Source: Sphaerochaetaceae bacterium (lineage in GTDB: Bacteria; Spirochaetota; Spirochaetia; Sphaerochaetales; Sphaerochaetaceae). From it: 64,000 nt of DNA. The DNA lies in NCBI GenBank assembly GCA_028532765.1, contig JAQQAR010000015.1:62001-126000 (forward strand). The letters run 5' to 3'. A model generated the notes under the pieces. It ran no database searches. It worked only from the letters and a program-made list of their open reading frames with translations, and was not told the DNA's origin. Made by a program: the position numbers and the translations under genes. Below, piece after piece: positions 1-8,768 of this stretch; positions within the stretch are counted from its first letter, which is position 1; each line of letters opens with the position of its first letter.

Positions 1-335
1 CAGTGCTGGGAGGAATTGGTGTATTCCTGCCTGTTCTTCCTACCACTCCCTTCGTACTACTAGCAGGCCTTCTCTTCTCTTTTTCCAGTGAACGTCTAGG
101 AGGCTGGTTGGAACAGAACAGGATTTTGGGTCCCTATCTCAAGCACTATCGCAAGGGGACAGGAATCCCAAAGAAAGCAAAAGTCAAAGCCCTTATAACG
201 CTTTGGATAGGTATGGGGATCACGTTTTACCTTGTAGGAAAGCTTCCCTTGATCATCATGCTTGCAACCATTGCCACCATCGTCAGCATCCACATCATAA
301 CCATCAAACCCAAACACGTAGAGGTAGCGAACTAG
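1..335 (+). CDS. DUF454 (YbaN-like) membrane protein, 5' truncated
   Basis: The gene starts before the window; the first two bases finish a codon and no start with a ribosome site is visible. The 110 visible residues match the YbaN/DUF454 family of small inner-membrane proteins (usually about 120-130 residues): the family core LPVLPTTPF sits near visible residue 10, followed by a hydrophobic helix, a basic cytoplasmic stretch (about residues 45-65) and a hydrophobic hairpin. The family has no established function. It converges on the MFS gene and overlaps its last 4 bases, so the two share no visible terminator. Confidence 0.82.
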   Translation, partial: VLGGIGVFLPVLPTTPFVLLAGLLFSFSSERLGGWLEQNRILGPYLKHYRKGTGIPKKAKVKALITLWIGMGITFYLVGKLPLIIMLATIATIVSIHIITIKPKHVEVAN

Positions 336-1489
336 ACAGAGTATTCCTTATTTCTGGTAAGCAACACCAGGATGGTGATGCTGGAGACAAGCAAGACCAG
401 AATACTTCCTTGCAGGAGGGGCATCCACTGCAATCCCACAAAAGACCCAACCAGCCCAAACAGTGGAGGGGTGACCGTGCTTCCAATATAGGCACTGGCC
501 ATCTGCAGGCCAATGATTCGCTGGCTCAACTCAGGTCCAAAACTTCGTGGGGTTTGGTGAATCAGGCTTGGGAATATGGGAGCACATCCCAAACCAAGCA
601 ACAAGAGAGAGAGTCCGGCAAAGATCAGGGAGGCATAGAACAAGGCAATAATGCTGATAAGGCAGAGGAACAATCCCAGGAAGATCATCTGGATATTGCT
701 CAATCGGTAACTGATGAAACCGCTTGCCATTCTTCCCACAGTTATCCCAAGGAAGAACAGAGACCCATAGAAGGCAGCATCGGAGGGAAGCAACTGCTTT
801 ACCTGAACCAGGTAACTAACCGCCCAAAGTCCTGTAGAAATTTCCAGTGCACAGTAGAAGAAGAAAGAGAGCAAGGCAAAGGGAAGCGCCTTATGACGAA
901 GCAATCCCTTCTTATGGGCTGCATGATGCTCTCCTTCCCTTTTTTCCTTGGGGTCCACCCAGAGGGATAGAGAAGCTATCAACGCAAAGACCAGGAGTGT
1001 TTGCATCAGGGTAAGTATCCGATACCCGCTTCGATAACCAAGCTGCAAGGAGAGGGCAAGTCCCATGACTGCAGGGCCTGCACTTGCTCCCAAGCCCCAA
1101 AATGAGTGCAACCAATTCATATGGCGTGCCTCATAGTGCAGTGCAACATAGTTGTTGAGCGCTGAGTCAACTGAACCAGCACCCAACCCAAGGGGAACTG
1201 CCCACAGCATGAGCATAGGAAGCGATGAGGCAAAGGAGAATCCCAAAAGAGCTACTGCTGTCATCGTTACACTGACAAGGGTCACCTTTCCCGTCCCAAA
1301 TCGACTGGTCATCCGATAACTCATAAGAGCTGATACCACCGTGCCGATGGAAGATGTTGCCCCGATAAGACCAGCACTCCAAAACGGGAGATCGAGTGAT
1401 TGTTGCATGACCGGCCAGATGCTGCCCAATACACCATCAGGCAGTCCAAGGCTGATAAAGGCAAGATAGATAACCACTAAAAGAGCCAT
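332..1489 (-). CDS. MFS transporter
   Basis: A 385-residue protein with about twelve hydrophobic segments, a short basic loop between the first helix pairs (SYRMTSRFGTGK, near residue 60) and a charged central loop (about residues 175-200, with KEKREGEHHAAHKK) that separates the two six-helix halves. This is the layout of a major facilitator; it looks closest to the sugar-carrier-like FucP/glucose group, but the substrate cannot be read from sequence. It starts one base after the uppP stop codon, with GGAG about 10 bases ahead, so it is co-transcribed with and probably translationally coupled to uppP. Confidence 0.85.
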   Translation of the reverse strand: MALLVVIYLAFISLGLPDGVLGSIWPVMQQSLDLPFWSAGLIGATSSIGTVVSALMSYRMTSRFGTGKVTLVSVTMTAVALLGFSFASSLPMLMLWAVPLGLGAGSVDSALNNYVALHYEARHMNWLHSFWGLGASAGPAVMGLALSLQLGYRSGYRILTLMQTLLVFALIASLSLWVDPKEKREGEHHAAHKKGLLRHKALPFALLSFFFYCALEISTGLWAVSYLVQVKQLLPSDAAFYGSLFFLGITVGRMASGFISYRLSNIQMIFLGLFLCLISIIALFYASLIFAGLSLLLLGLGCAPIFPSLIHQTPRSFGPELSQRIIGLQMASAYIGSTVTPPLFGLVGSFVGLQWMPLLQGSILVLLVSSITILVLLTRNKEYSV

Positions 1490-1490
1490 A

Positions 1491-2321
1491 TCAAGCAGCT
1501 CCCCAAGTAAGGAAATAGACCGTTACCAGAACCGCAAGGGCAACACGGTAATAGCCAAAGGCAGAGAAGTCATGACGACGGACATAAGCAACCAATGCCT
1601 TGATACAAAGCAGGGATACAAGGAAGGAGGCAACAAAAGCGATGCCTATCAGGAGGTATTCCTCTGTGCTGTAGCTGAGTCCCAACTTGATCAATTTCAA
1701 GAGGGAAGCTCCTGCCATGACCGGTATAGCCATAAAGAATGAGAATTTTGCCGCCACCGACCGTTCCAAACCAATGATAATCCCGCCAAGTATGGTGGAA
1801 CCACTTCTACTGGTTCCCGGGATCAGGGCAAGCATCTGGAAGAGTCCAAGGGATAATGCATCACGATAGGTAATTTCGGAAAGCTCCTTTACACGGTGCT
1901 CCCTTTTACCCCACTTCCCCTTCTCCAGTACAATATAGAGCAAGCCGTAGGCAAAGAGTGCAATAGCAACCACTTCCCATCGATAGAGGTAGGTGTCCAT
2001 CAGATCATCGATCAAGATTCCTATCACTCCAGCAGGAATCGTGGCAATGATCACTTTCAACCAGAGAATATATGTCTCATTCTTCTGCTTGGCATCCTTA
2101 CCCTTGGTAAAGGGGTTCAACGTGGAGAAGTACAGGATAATCACGGCAAGTATCGATGCAAGTTGAATGATGACAAAGAAGAGCTCTCTTGCCCCCTCGC
2201 CCAAACTGAGATGGATTACTTCATCCAACAGCAAAAGATGTCCCGTTGAGCTGATGGGAAGCCATTCAGTAATCCCCTGTACAATTCCTAAAAGCAATGA
2301 TTTCAAACCTTCCTGAAACAT
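1491..2321 (-). CDS. uppP: Undecaprenyl-diphosphatase UppP (BacA)
   Basis: Removes a phosphate from undecaprenyl pyrophosphate at the membrane, recycling the lipid carrier for peptidoglycan and other envelope polymers. The 276-residue protein carries both family signatures: GITEWLPISSTGH near the N-terminus (catalytic Glu and Ser) and PGTSRSGSTI about residue 170, within a set of roughly eight hydrophobic helices. The ATG at 2321 is preferred over a TTG four codons earlier because GGAGGGG lies 5 bases upstream of the ATG and overlaps that TTG. It is the first gene of a pair with the MFS carrier. Confidence 0.95.
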   Translation of the reverse strand: MFQEGLKSLLLGIVQGITEWLPISSTGHLLLLDEVIHLSLGEGARELFFVIIQLASILAVIILYFSTLNPFTKGKDAKQKNETYILWLKVIIATIPAGVIGILIDDLMDTYLYRWEVVAIALFAYGLLYIVLEKGKWGKREHRVKELSEITYRDALSLGLFQMLALIPGTSRSGSTILGGIIIGLERSVAAKFSFFMAIPVMAGASLLKLIKLGLSYSTEEYLLIGIAFVASFLVSLLCIKALVAYVRRHDFSAFGYYRVALAVLVTVYFLTWGAA

Positions 2322-2456
2322 ATACCCCTCCAATCTTGAGCAAGTCTAAAGCAAACGGTTCCTCATTACAAGATTGGTTATTCTCTCATGCATAAGTTCC
2401 CCCACCTTGTGTTGATTCCCTGCAAATGATAGATTTGCCGTGTAAGGGAGAGGAGC

Positions 2457-2957
2457 ATGGCACTGCATATTGTCCTGTTTGAGCCAGAGATACCACAAAA
2501 CACCGGAAATATTGCACGGACATGTGCAGCAGTTGGTGCAACCTTGCACTTGGTGCATCCTCTTGGATTCAGCTTGGAGGAGAAATATCTGAAACGTGCT
2601 GGGTTGGATTATTGGCCGTTGCTCACGATGGTTGAACACCCCAGCATTGAAGTTTTCCTGGCAGCACACCAAGAGAAACCGTTGTACTACTTCACCACAA
2701 AAGCTCCAAGAACCTACTGCGAGGTCACCTACCCTGAAGAGACCTATCTAGTCTTCGGCAAGGAGAGTGCTGGTATCAGCGAATCACTGCTTGTCAAAAA
2801 CAAACAACGTTGTGTGAGAATCCCCATGAGGGAAGAAGCACGAAGTCTGAATCTCTCGAACAGTGTAGCAATCGCAGCATATGAATACCTACGACAGCAA
2901 TCCTTTCCCTTCCTACAAGGGACAGGATCGTTACATAGACTTACATGGGAGGCCTGA
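2457..2957 (+). CDS. trmL: tRNA (cytidine(34)-2'-O)-methyltransferase TrmL
   Basis: A 166-residue SPOUT-class (trefoil knot) methyltransferase that methylates the ribose of the wobble base in tRNA-Leu isoacceptors in well-studied bacteria. The start FEPEIPQNTGNIARTCAA is the RNA-binding/active-site region, and VFGKESAGIS and RSLNLSNSVAIAAYEYLRQ near the C-terminus form the SAM-binding knot. Length and motifs are standard. GAGAGGAGC precedes the ATG. It is followed after 2 bases by proC and is likely first in a trmL-proC-serS-pncB run. A tRNA-Leu(UAA), a typical substrate, lies in this same window. Confidence 0.93.
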   Translation: MALHIVLFEPEIPQNTGNIARTCAAVGATLHLVHPLGFSLEEKYLKRAGLDYWPLLTMVEHPSIEVFLAAHQEKPLYYFTTKAPRTYCEVTYPEETYLVFGKESAGISESLLVKNKQRCVRIPMREEARSLNLSNSVAIAAYEYLRQQSFPFLQGTGSLHRLTWEA

Positions 2958-2959
2958 GC

Positions 2960-3763
2960 ATGGATAGTATCGGCATCATTGGATGTGGAAACATGGGTGG
3001 AGCAATCGCAGGGAGCCTGCAAATGGAAGTCTTGGTATATGACAGTGATGAGCAGAAAGCCAAGCAGCTTGCATCAAGCAAGGAAACCATTTCAGTGGCA
3101 GAATCTCTCGAAGCACTTTTGAGTACATGCCAAACCATACTCATTGCAGTAAAGCCCCAGATACTTTCTACGCTCTATCCAGAACTGAGAGCATTGGGTA
3201 GTGACAAGAAACGATGGATTTCCATTGCGGCAGGGGTTCCCCTCTCGGTACTTGCTGAGCAACTTGCCACTGATGAGATAGTACGGTTCATGCCAAACAT
3301 CGCAGCACAGTATGGATCTGCTGTTACCGCTGTAGCTCCAGCTGAAGGTTGTTCCCCATCCCTACGTGAAGACTCCCTTCATGTTGCGTCCTCCTTTGGC
3401 TCCGCCTTCCTTCTACCAGAGTCCCAGTTCTCAGCCTTTATTGGGATAAGCGGCTCAGCCATTGCCTATGTATTCTCGTTCCTGCATGGACTTGCAATGG
3501 GAGGAGTAGCGCAAGGAATCGCCTATCCAGAGGCGCTGAAGATAGCAAGCGACACCATGAAGAGTGCTACCTCCTTGATAGACGCAACAAAGGCAAATCC
3601 AGTGGACCTTGCAACGCGGGTCTGCTCTGCTGGGGGAACTACCATTGAGGGCATGAAAGCACTCGCCCAGGGAGGGTTTGAGGGTTTGGTCATGCGTGCT
3701 GTCGAGGCATCAAGTGAGAAGTCAAAAGTGCTTGAGGCAAAAGCAGCCAAACAGGGGAAATAA
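2960..3763 (+). CDS. proC: Pyrroline-5-carboxylate reductase ProC
   Basis: Last step of proline synthesis: NAD(P)H-dependent reduction of pyrroline-5-carboxylate. The 267-residue protein begins with the Rossmann motif IGIIGCGNMGGAIAG, has AVKPQIL after the second half of the nucleotide fold, RFMPNIAA, and the C-terminal family signature VCSAGGTTIEGMKAL. The ATG at 2960 is chosen over one at 2945 because GGGAGG lies 7 bases ahead of 2960 and the earlier ATG lies inside trmL. proA and proB are also in this window but in a separate leftward operon. Confidence 0.95.
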   Translation: MDSIGIIGCGNMGGAIAGSLQMEVLVYDSDEQKAKQLASSKETISVAESLEALLSTCQTILIAVKPQILSTLYPELRALGSDKKRWISIAAGVPLSVLAEQLATDEIVRFMPNIAAQYGSAVTAVAPAEGCSPSLREDSLHVASSFGSAFLLPESQFSAFIGISGSAIAYVFSFLHGLAMGGVAQGIAYPEALKIASDTMKSATSLIDATKANPVDLATRVCSAGGTTIEGMKALAQGGFEGLVMRAVEASSEKSKVLEAKAAKQGK

Positions 3764-3791
3764 GTAATTCTGAAAGGAAGAAGGAATCAGT

Positions 3792-5069
3792 ATGATAGAT
3801 TTGAAAGAACTAAAAAGCAGACGAGACGAAATAGCAAACAACATTGCTGTAAGAAACATGCAGGTGGATATTGATGCCATCATTGATTTACAGGAAAAAC
3901 GCTCTGCACTGCTGCAGCAGGTTGAGGAACTCCGCTCCAAGAGAAATGAAAATGCCAAGAAAATGAAAGGCAAGCTGGATGCTGATACCCGTAGCAGTCT
4001 GATTGCAGAAGGTAAGTCGTTGAAAGAAGCGATTGCTGAGATTGAGGGCAGCCTTACCCAGGTTGAGGAAGAGTTCCAGAAACTTGCAAGGACTATTCCC
4101 AACTATGCCCACCCCGCCGCCCCGGTTGGAAAAGAAGACAAGGACAATACAGCGATCAAGTTCGTCGGTACCCCACCCCAGTTCTCTTTCAAGCCTCTGG
4201 ACCATGTCCAGCTTGCTGAACGGCTCGATTTGATTGATTTCGATACAGCAACAAGGGTAAGTGGACCCAAGTTCTACTACCTGAAGAGGGAAGCAGTCAT
4301 TCTTCAGATGGCCTTGGAACGATATGCAATGGATATCCTGATCAAGAAGGGATTCACCCCCTTCATTACCCCCGATATTGCCAAGGAGGAGATTCTCCAG
4401 GGCATTGGATTCAATCCAAGAGGGGAAGAGAGCAACATCTATACCATTGAAAATACTGACACATGCTTGGTAGGAACTGCTGAGATTACCCTTGGTGGCT
4501 ACTACGCAAACCAAATCCTTTCCAAGGAACAGCTACCGATCAAGATGGCAGGTCTCTCCCATTGCTTCCGCAGGGAAGCTGGAGGTGCTGGACAGTATTC
4601 CAAGGGACTCTACCGGGTTCACCAGTTCTCGAAGCTTGAGATGTTCATTTACTGTACAAGTGAAGAGTCTGAGGCATTTCATGACGAACTGCTCGCAATC
4701 GAGGAAGAGATTTTCAATGGACTTGGCGTAGCCTACCGTGTAGTTGATACCTGCACTGGTGATCTCGGAGCCCCAGCCTACCGGAAGTTCGACATTGAAG
4801 CATGGATGCCTGGTCGTGGAGAGGAAGGCGAATATGGTGAGGTTACCTCCACCAGCAACTGCACCGATTACCAGGCACGTTCATTGGCAATTCGCTATAA
4901 GGACGAAGAGGGAAAAACGCAATTCCCCCATATGCTCAACGGGACAGCCATTGCGCTTAGCAGGGCAATGGTTGCCGTCTTGGAAAATTTCCAGAATGAA
5001 GATGGATCCATCACGATTCCCCCCATCTTGGTCCCCTACACGGGTTTCTCCAAGATAGAGGCACGCTAA
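3792..5069 (+). CDS. serS: Seryl-tRNA synthetase
   Basis: Charges tRNA-Ser with serine in the cytoplasm. The 425-residue protein has the usual architecture: an N-terminal antiparallel coiled coil (about residues 1-105, rich in Glu, Lys and Leu) that grips the long variable arm of tRNA-Ser, then the class II catalytic domain with motif 2 (HCFRREAG, and GLYRVHQFSKLEM) and motif 3 (GTAIALSRAMVAVLENFQ). GGAAGAAGGAA precedes the ATG. It lies 28 bases after proC and 13 bases before pncB in the same direction. Confidence 0.97.
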   Translation: MIDLKELKSRRDEIANNIAVRNMQVDIDAIIDLQEKRSALLQQVEELRSKRNENAKKMKGKLDADTRSSLIAEGKSLKEAIAEIEGSLTQVEEEFQKLARTIPNYAHPAAPVGKEDKDNTAIKFVGTPPQFSFKPLDHVQLAERLDLIDFDTATRVSGPKFYYLKREAVILQMALERYAMDILIKKGFTPFITPDIAKEEILQGIGFNPRGEESNIYTIENTDTCLVGTAEITLGGYYANQILSKEQLPIKMAGLSHCFRREAGGAGQYSKGLYRVHQFSKLEMFIYCTSEESEAFHDELLAIEEEIFNGLGVAYRVVDTCTGDLGAPAYRKFDIEAWMPGRGEEGEYGEVTSTSNCTDYQARSLAIRYKDEEGKTQFPHMLNGTAIALSRAMVAVLENFQNEDGSITIPPILVPYTGFSKIEAR

Positions 5070-5082
5070 CAAGGACGGAAGG

Positions 5083-6534
5083 ATGCAGATCAGCGCACTT
5101 ACAACCGACTTCTATGAATTGACCATGATGCAGGGCTACTTCTCGAACAAGCATAACCCAAATGTAGTCTTCGATATGTTCTATCGAACAAACCCCTTTG
5201 ATGGAGGGTATGTGGTTTTTGCCGGTCTCCATGAATTGATAGACAAGCTTGAATCACTATGCTTCAGTGAAGAGGATATCGCGTATCTTGAAAGCCTTGG
5301 GAAGTTTACTCCTGAATTTCTCTCCTATCTGGCAAACTATCGCTTTAAAGGGGATCTGTATGCCATGGAAGAAGGTACGGTGGTCTTTCCTGGAGAGCCG
5401 CTGCTCCGTATCCATACCGATCTGATCGAGGCTCAGTTGATTGAGGGGTTGTTGCTCAACACCCTCAACTTCCAAAGCCTTATTGCTACAAAAGCCTCCA
5501 GAATGTCTCTTGCAAGCAAACATGGACTCCTGATGGAGTTCGGCCTGAGAAGAGCACAAGGCAGTGATGGTGCGCTTTCAGCCAGCAGGGCTGCATTCAT
5601 TGGAGGCTGTCAGGTCACCAGCAATACCCTTGCAGGAAAGCAGTACAACATCCCGGTTGCAGGTACCATGGCCCACTCATGGATCATGAGTTTCTCTAGC
5701 GAACTGGAGTCCTTCCGTGCCTACGCAGAGCTCTATCCTGACAACACGGTGCTCTTGATCGACACCTATGATACGCTTGGCTCCGGTATCGACAATGCCA
5801 TCATTGTTGGATTGGAACAGAAGCAAAAGGGAAAGAAGATTGGGGTGAGAATCGACAGTGGGGACCTCTCCTACCTCCCTCGGGTTATCAGAAAACGTTT
5901 GGATGCAGCAGGACTTGAAGATGCAACCATCGTGGTCTCAAATGACTTGACTGAGGCGATTGTGCAAACCCTGGTTCTTGATGGGGTTCCCATCGACAGC
6001 TGGGGAATTGGGACGCATCTGGTCACCGGTGGTTCACAGTCCTCCTTGAATGGGGTGTATAAACTTGCTGCAAAGCAGGGAAATGATGGAGTTTTCATCC
6101 CAACCATGAAGATTTCCAATAGTTTCGAGAAGACCACCAACCCTGGTATCAAGCAGGTCTACCGCTTCAGTGATGACGAGGCCGGTTCCATTGCTGACCT
6201 GATCACACTGGATAAGGAAAAGATCACCTTGGGAAGAAAGTATGTTTTCTACCATCCATTTGCTGAGGCTGACTTCTTTGAGATGCAGAGTGGCCGATAT
6301 ACCCATCTGAAACCGTTGATCAACAAACAGATGGAAAATGGTAAGAGAATTGGGGAGAAACCAAGCCTTCAGGAAATCCAGAAGTATGTGCATAAGGAAC
6401 TCAGTACGTTCCATAAGAGCTACTTACGGCAGATCAACCCACATATCTATAAAGTCAGTCTCTCTTCCAAGCTGAAGAAATTGAAGATGGATCTTTTGGT
6501 TGCCCAAAGAAAGAGAACCAAGGAAGGGTTATAA
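5083..6534 (+). CDS. pncB: Nicotinate phosphoribosyltransferase
   Basis: Joins nicotinate to PRPP (with ATP) to give nicotinate mononucleotide in NAD salvage. The 483-residue protein shows the family landmarks TDFYELTMMQGYF at the N-terminus, EFGLRRAQG (about residue 150), AHSWIMSF with the catalytic His, DTYDTLGSG, and RIDSGDLSYL for phosphoribosyl binding, and is close to the usual family length. AAGGACGGAAGG precedes the ATG. It ends by overlapping the convergent GyrI-like gene by 6 bases. Confidence 0.94.
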   Translation: MQISALTTDFYELTMMQGYFSNKHNPNVVFDMFYRTNPFDGGYVVFAGLHELIDKLESLCFSEEDIAYLESLGKFTPEFLSYLANYRFKGDLYAMEEGTVVFPGEPLLRIHTDLIEAQLIEGLLLNTLNFQSLIATKASRMSLASKHGLLMEFGLRRAQGSDGALSASRAAFIGGCQVTSNTLAGKQYNIPVAGTMAHSWIMSFSSELESFRAYAELYPDNTVLLIDTYDTLGSGIDNAIIVGLEQKQKGKKIGVRIDSGDLSYLPRVIRKRLDAAGLEDATIVVSNDLTEAIVQTLVLDGVPIDSWGIGTHLVTGGSQSSLNGVYKLAAKQGNDGVFIPTMKISNSFEKTTNPGIKQVYRFSDDEAGSIADLITLDKEKITLGRKYVFYHPFAEADFFEMQSGRYTHLKPLINKQMENGKRIGEKPSLQEIQKYVHKELSTFHKSYLRQINPHIYKVSLSSKLKKLKMDLLVAQRKRTKEGL

Positions 6535-7095
6535 TTCCCTCACTGGGAGACGGAGGATGGTTTTTAAATCATCCCTTCGCCTCCTAGGATGATCGAGGTA
6601 AATCTCACGATGAGATCGACCACGACGAGTCAGATTATGATCCTTGCAATAGGCTTCCATCATCTGGAAGCTTTTTCCTTCAAAGCTGAAAGGGCCGGTA
6701 TGCAGGAGTGTGACACAGAGACCATCCTCAATATTGGAGCGGTAGATATCCAGGGTAGGGATTCCCTCCAGGAAAGCCAATTCATCCCTGACTTCCGTGA
6801 ACAAAGAATCTGTAATCCCTTGTGGCTCCCCTATCATTGCCGACCAACTCCAAGGCTCACGATTCTCAATTTCCCTTGTTGTCCAGATACACTCCAAGAT
6901 AGGGTTCTCCTCTCCTCCCTTTCGTTCACAAAGAAGGTCATGTAAGGAAAAAAGCAACCGGGTGGAACGAGTATACTCATCTTCGTTTGAGTTTCCCTCA
7001 CCATCAATGATCAGATACGGAACTGAGGGAACAATAACCAAGGAAGGGGTCTCTTTTGCTTTATAGAGAGACTTTCGCCCTACTCCAATACCCAT
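6529..7095 (-). CDS. GyrI-like small-molecule-binding protein
   Basis: A 188-residue soluble protein with the fold seen in GyrI and in effector domains of AraC/MerR regulators. The C-terminal signature HREIYLDHPRRR followed by LKTILRLPV is typical of stand-alone GyrI-like proteins, and an acidic residue in the ligand pocket (TGPFSFEGKSF) is visible. There is no DNA-binding domain, so it is not a regulator by itself; relatives bind or hydrolyse small amphipathic compounds. TAGGAGG precedes the ATG by 5 bases. It runs toward pncB and lies just upstream of nothing else in its direction. Confidence 0.8.
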   Translation of the reverse strand: MGIGVGRKSLYKAKETPSLVIVPSVPYLIIDGEGNSNEDEYTRSTRLLFSLHDLLCERKGGEENPILECIWTTREIENREPWSWSAMIGEPQGITDSLFTEVRDELAFLEGIPTLDIYRSNIEDGLCVTLLHTGPFSFEGKSFQMMEAYCKDHNLTRRGRSHREIYLDHPRRRRDDLKTILRLPVREL

Positions 7096-7104
7096 TACTA
7101 CCTC

Positions 7105-7851
7105 CTACAAGCATTCTTCTACTGCTTGGGCCAAGATCTGGGCCATTCGTTGCCTCCATTGGGGAGACACCAAGTTTCTCGCATCCTCTTCATTGGATAG
7201 AAAGCCAACCTCTACCAATACGGTAGGCATTCTGGAGCCATTGAGTACCCATAGATCGCGTTCTTTTATTCCACGATTACGACTGGTCACCAACGAACCG
7301 TTCAGAGCTTGCTCGAAGAGAGAAGCAACCACCAGATTTCGCTGATTAAGCAGCCGGTTCAAGGAGAGCTGGGAGTGTGCCGCATAGAGTGGGATATTCT
7401 CAATCGGGGTGAACGCATCAAGTAACGTCACCCGCTTATCCTGTTCCTTGGTTAGTATCTCAAAACCCGTAGCTTGATTGCTCGTAGCACTGTTCACATG
7501 AATAGAAATAAAAAGTGAACTTGTTTGCGGTTGGAGAGGAGTGGTATAGGCAATGCTGCATCGCTCTTCCAGAGAGATAAACACATCCTCTGAGCGAGTC
7601 ATGACAAGCTGCAAATGGGGGTGGGAGACTGCAAGCAAGGCATGAAGCCGTTTGGCTATGTCCAAGGTAAGGTCCTTCTCGTAGATGGTACCACCAGCAA
7701 AACTCCATGCATTGGTAGCCCCTGGGTCATGTCCTCCATGGCCGGCATCAATGATCACCGTACCCAAGGGGTAGGAGAACGGATCGGCTGCACCAAACAA
7801 ACCCAGTGAGGCCATGATGAGGAAAAGAATGGTCAGTATACGACGTTTCAT
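7105..7851 (-). CDS. N-acetylmuramoyl-L-alanine amidase (Amidase_3)
   Basis: A secreted zinc amidase that cuts the bond between MurNAc and the peptide stem in peptidoglycan. The 248-residue protein opens with MKRRILTILFLIMASL, a signal peptide, and carries the zinc ligands and catalytic Glu of the family: VIIDAGHGGHDPGA (His), YEKDLTLDIA (Glu), FISIHVNSA (His) and LVEVGFLSNEEDA (Glu). It lacks the AMIN or LysM domains that target some relatives. The ATG at 7851 has GGAGGA just ahead and overlaps the stop of the upstream glycosyltransferase (ATGA). It is last in the proA-proB-glycosyltransferase-amidase set. Confidence 0.92.
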   Translation of the reverse strand: MKRRILTILFLIMASLGLFGAADPFSYPLGTVIIDAGHGGHDPGATNAWSFAGGTIYEKDLTLDIAKRLHALLAVSHPHLQLVMTRSEDVFISLEERCSIAYTTPLQPQTSSLFISIHVNSATSNQATGFEILTKEQDKRVTLLDAFTPIENIPLYAAHSQLSLNRLLNQRNLVVASLFEQALNGSLVTSRNRGIKERDLWVLNGSRMPTVLVEVGFLSNEEDARNLVSPQWRQRMAQILAQAVEECL

Positions 7852-8768
7852 GCATCCTCCTTGGGCCATTGGCTGCACAGGGTATGAAAATCGAGCTTCT
7901 GCAACCATACCATCCGTTTCTTTACTTCATTGTTATAGACTTCCTTGTCGACATACCCTTTGTATCGTTTTGCAACATTCTTTCCCTTGATTTGCTGTAC
8001 GCTCAGGGCTTTGGTATAACAACGCTGGAATCCCTGTGCTTCACTGCGGTCCTCGATTACACTCTCCCGGTCAGGGACCTGCATCATCAGATTGCTGTTG
8101 AGGGCAAGATCATACCCGTAGAGGTGGCAGCGTAGCCCCCAATCGAGGGCCTGCCAGTACTCGCTGTGAATTTCCTCATCAAATCCCCTCAGTCTTTGAA
8201 ACAGTGCCCGGTCGTAGAGCCCCAGGCAGGAGATGGGATAGAGTGTGGAACGAATGATAGAAGGATCGGGAGAAGGAAAATCAGAGTCAGGGTCCAGCTC
8301 CCGCCCGGTAAGGCGGGGAATTCTGAGGCAGGGAATAATTTCCCGCTTGGCATTTGCGATAACCGCTCCAAACGCTGCAGGGTGATCTCCCTCACTCATA
8401 GTGGAGAACAGAAAGGAACCATCGAATTTCACGAGCAATAGATCGCTTCTTACGATTAGGAATAGATTTGCATGGCACTCATTTGCAACCGCATTTACCT
8501 TCTCACCGGTAAAGGCGTGTGTGGCAAATACCAGAAAGGTAACATCCTTATACTCTTGTTGCATGGCAAGGATATCAAATCGACCCTCTTGTGTAACGAC
8601 ATGCAGACTGTAATTCATCTCCTGTACATACCAGTCCAAGGACTCCTTCAACTGCTCAGGAGTACCGGTATCGAGAATCCCGATGGCAAGCTGCTCGATA
8701 TTGTGCAACTGATTGATGCGCTTGCCAATCTCTTGTTTTCTCCGATAGATCCGATAGTTAGTCATCAT
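7848..8768 (-). CDS. Glycosyltransferase family 2-like protein
   Basis: A 306-residue soluble protein without signal peptide. The part about residues 165-225 looks like the acceptor side of a GT2 (GT-A fold) enzyme: LYPISCLGLYDRALFQRL, then GFDEEIHSEYWQALDWGLRC and GYDLAL. The usual DXD metal motif is not obvious; the N-terminal half (LHVVTQEGRFDILAMQ) is divergent. Donor and acceptor are unknown; position upstream of a cell-wall amidase hints at envelope work. It begins inside the end of proB (two adjacent ATG codons at 8768 and 8765; no clear ribosome site), so translation is probably coupled. Confidence 0.7.
   Translation of the reverse strand: MMTNYRIYRRKQEIGKRINQLHNIEQLAIGILDTGTPEQLKESLDWYVQEMNYSLHVVTQEGRFDILAMQQEYKDVTFLVFATHAFTGEKVNAVANECHANLFLIVRSDLLLVKFDGSFLFSTMSEGDHPAAFGAVIANAKREIIPCLRIPRLTGRELDPDSDFPSPDPSIIRSTLYPISCLGLYDRALFQRLRGFDEEIHSEYWQALDWGLRCHLYGYDLALNSNLMMQVPDRESVIEDRSEAQGFQRCYTKALSVQQIKGKNVAKRYKGYVDKEVYNNEVKKRMVWLQKLDFHTLCSQWPKEDA

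Noticed and set aside
203-970. Long rightward frame opposite the MFS gene
   Set aside because: Gln/His/Ser-rich sequence with no fold-like pattern, entirely antisense to a well-supported transporter.
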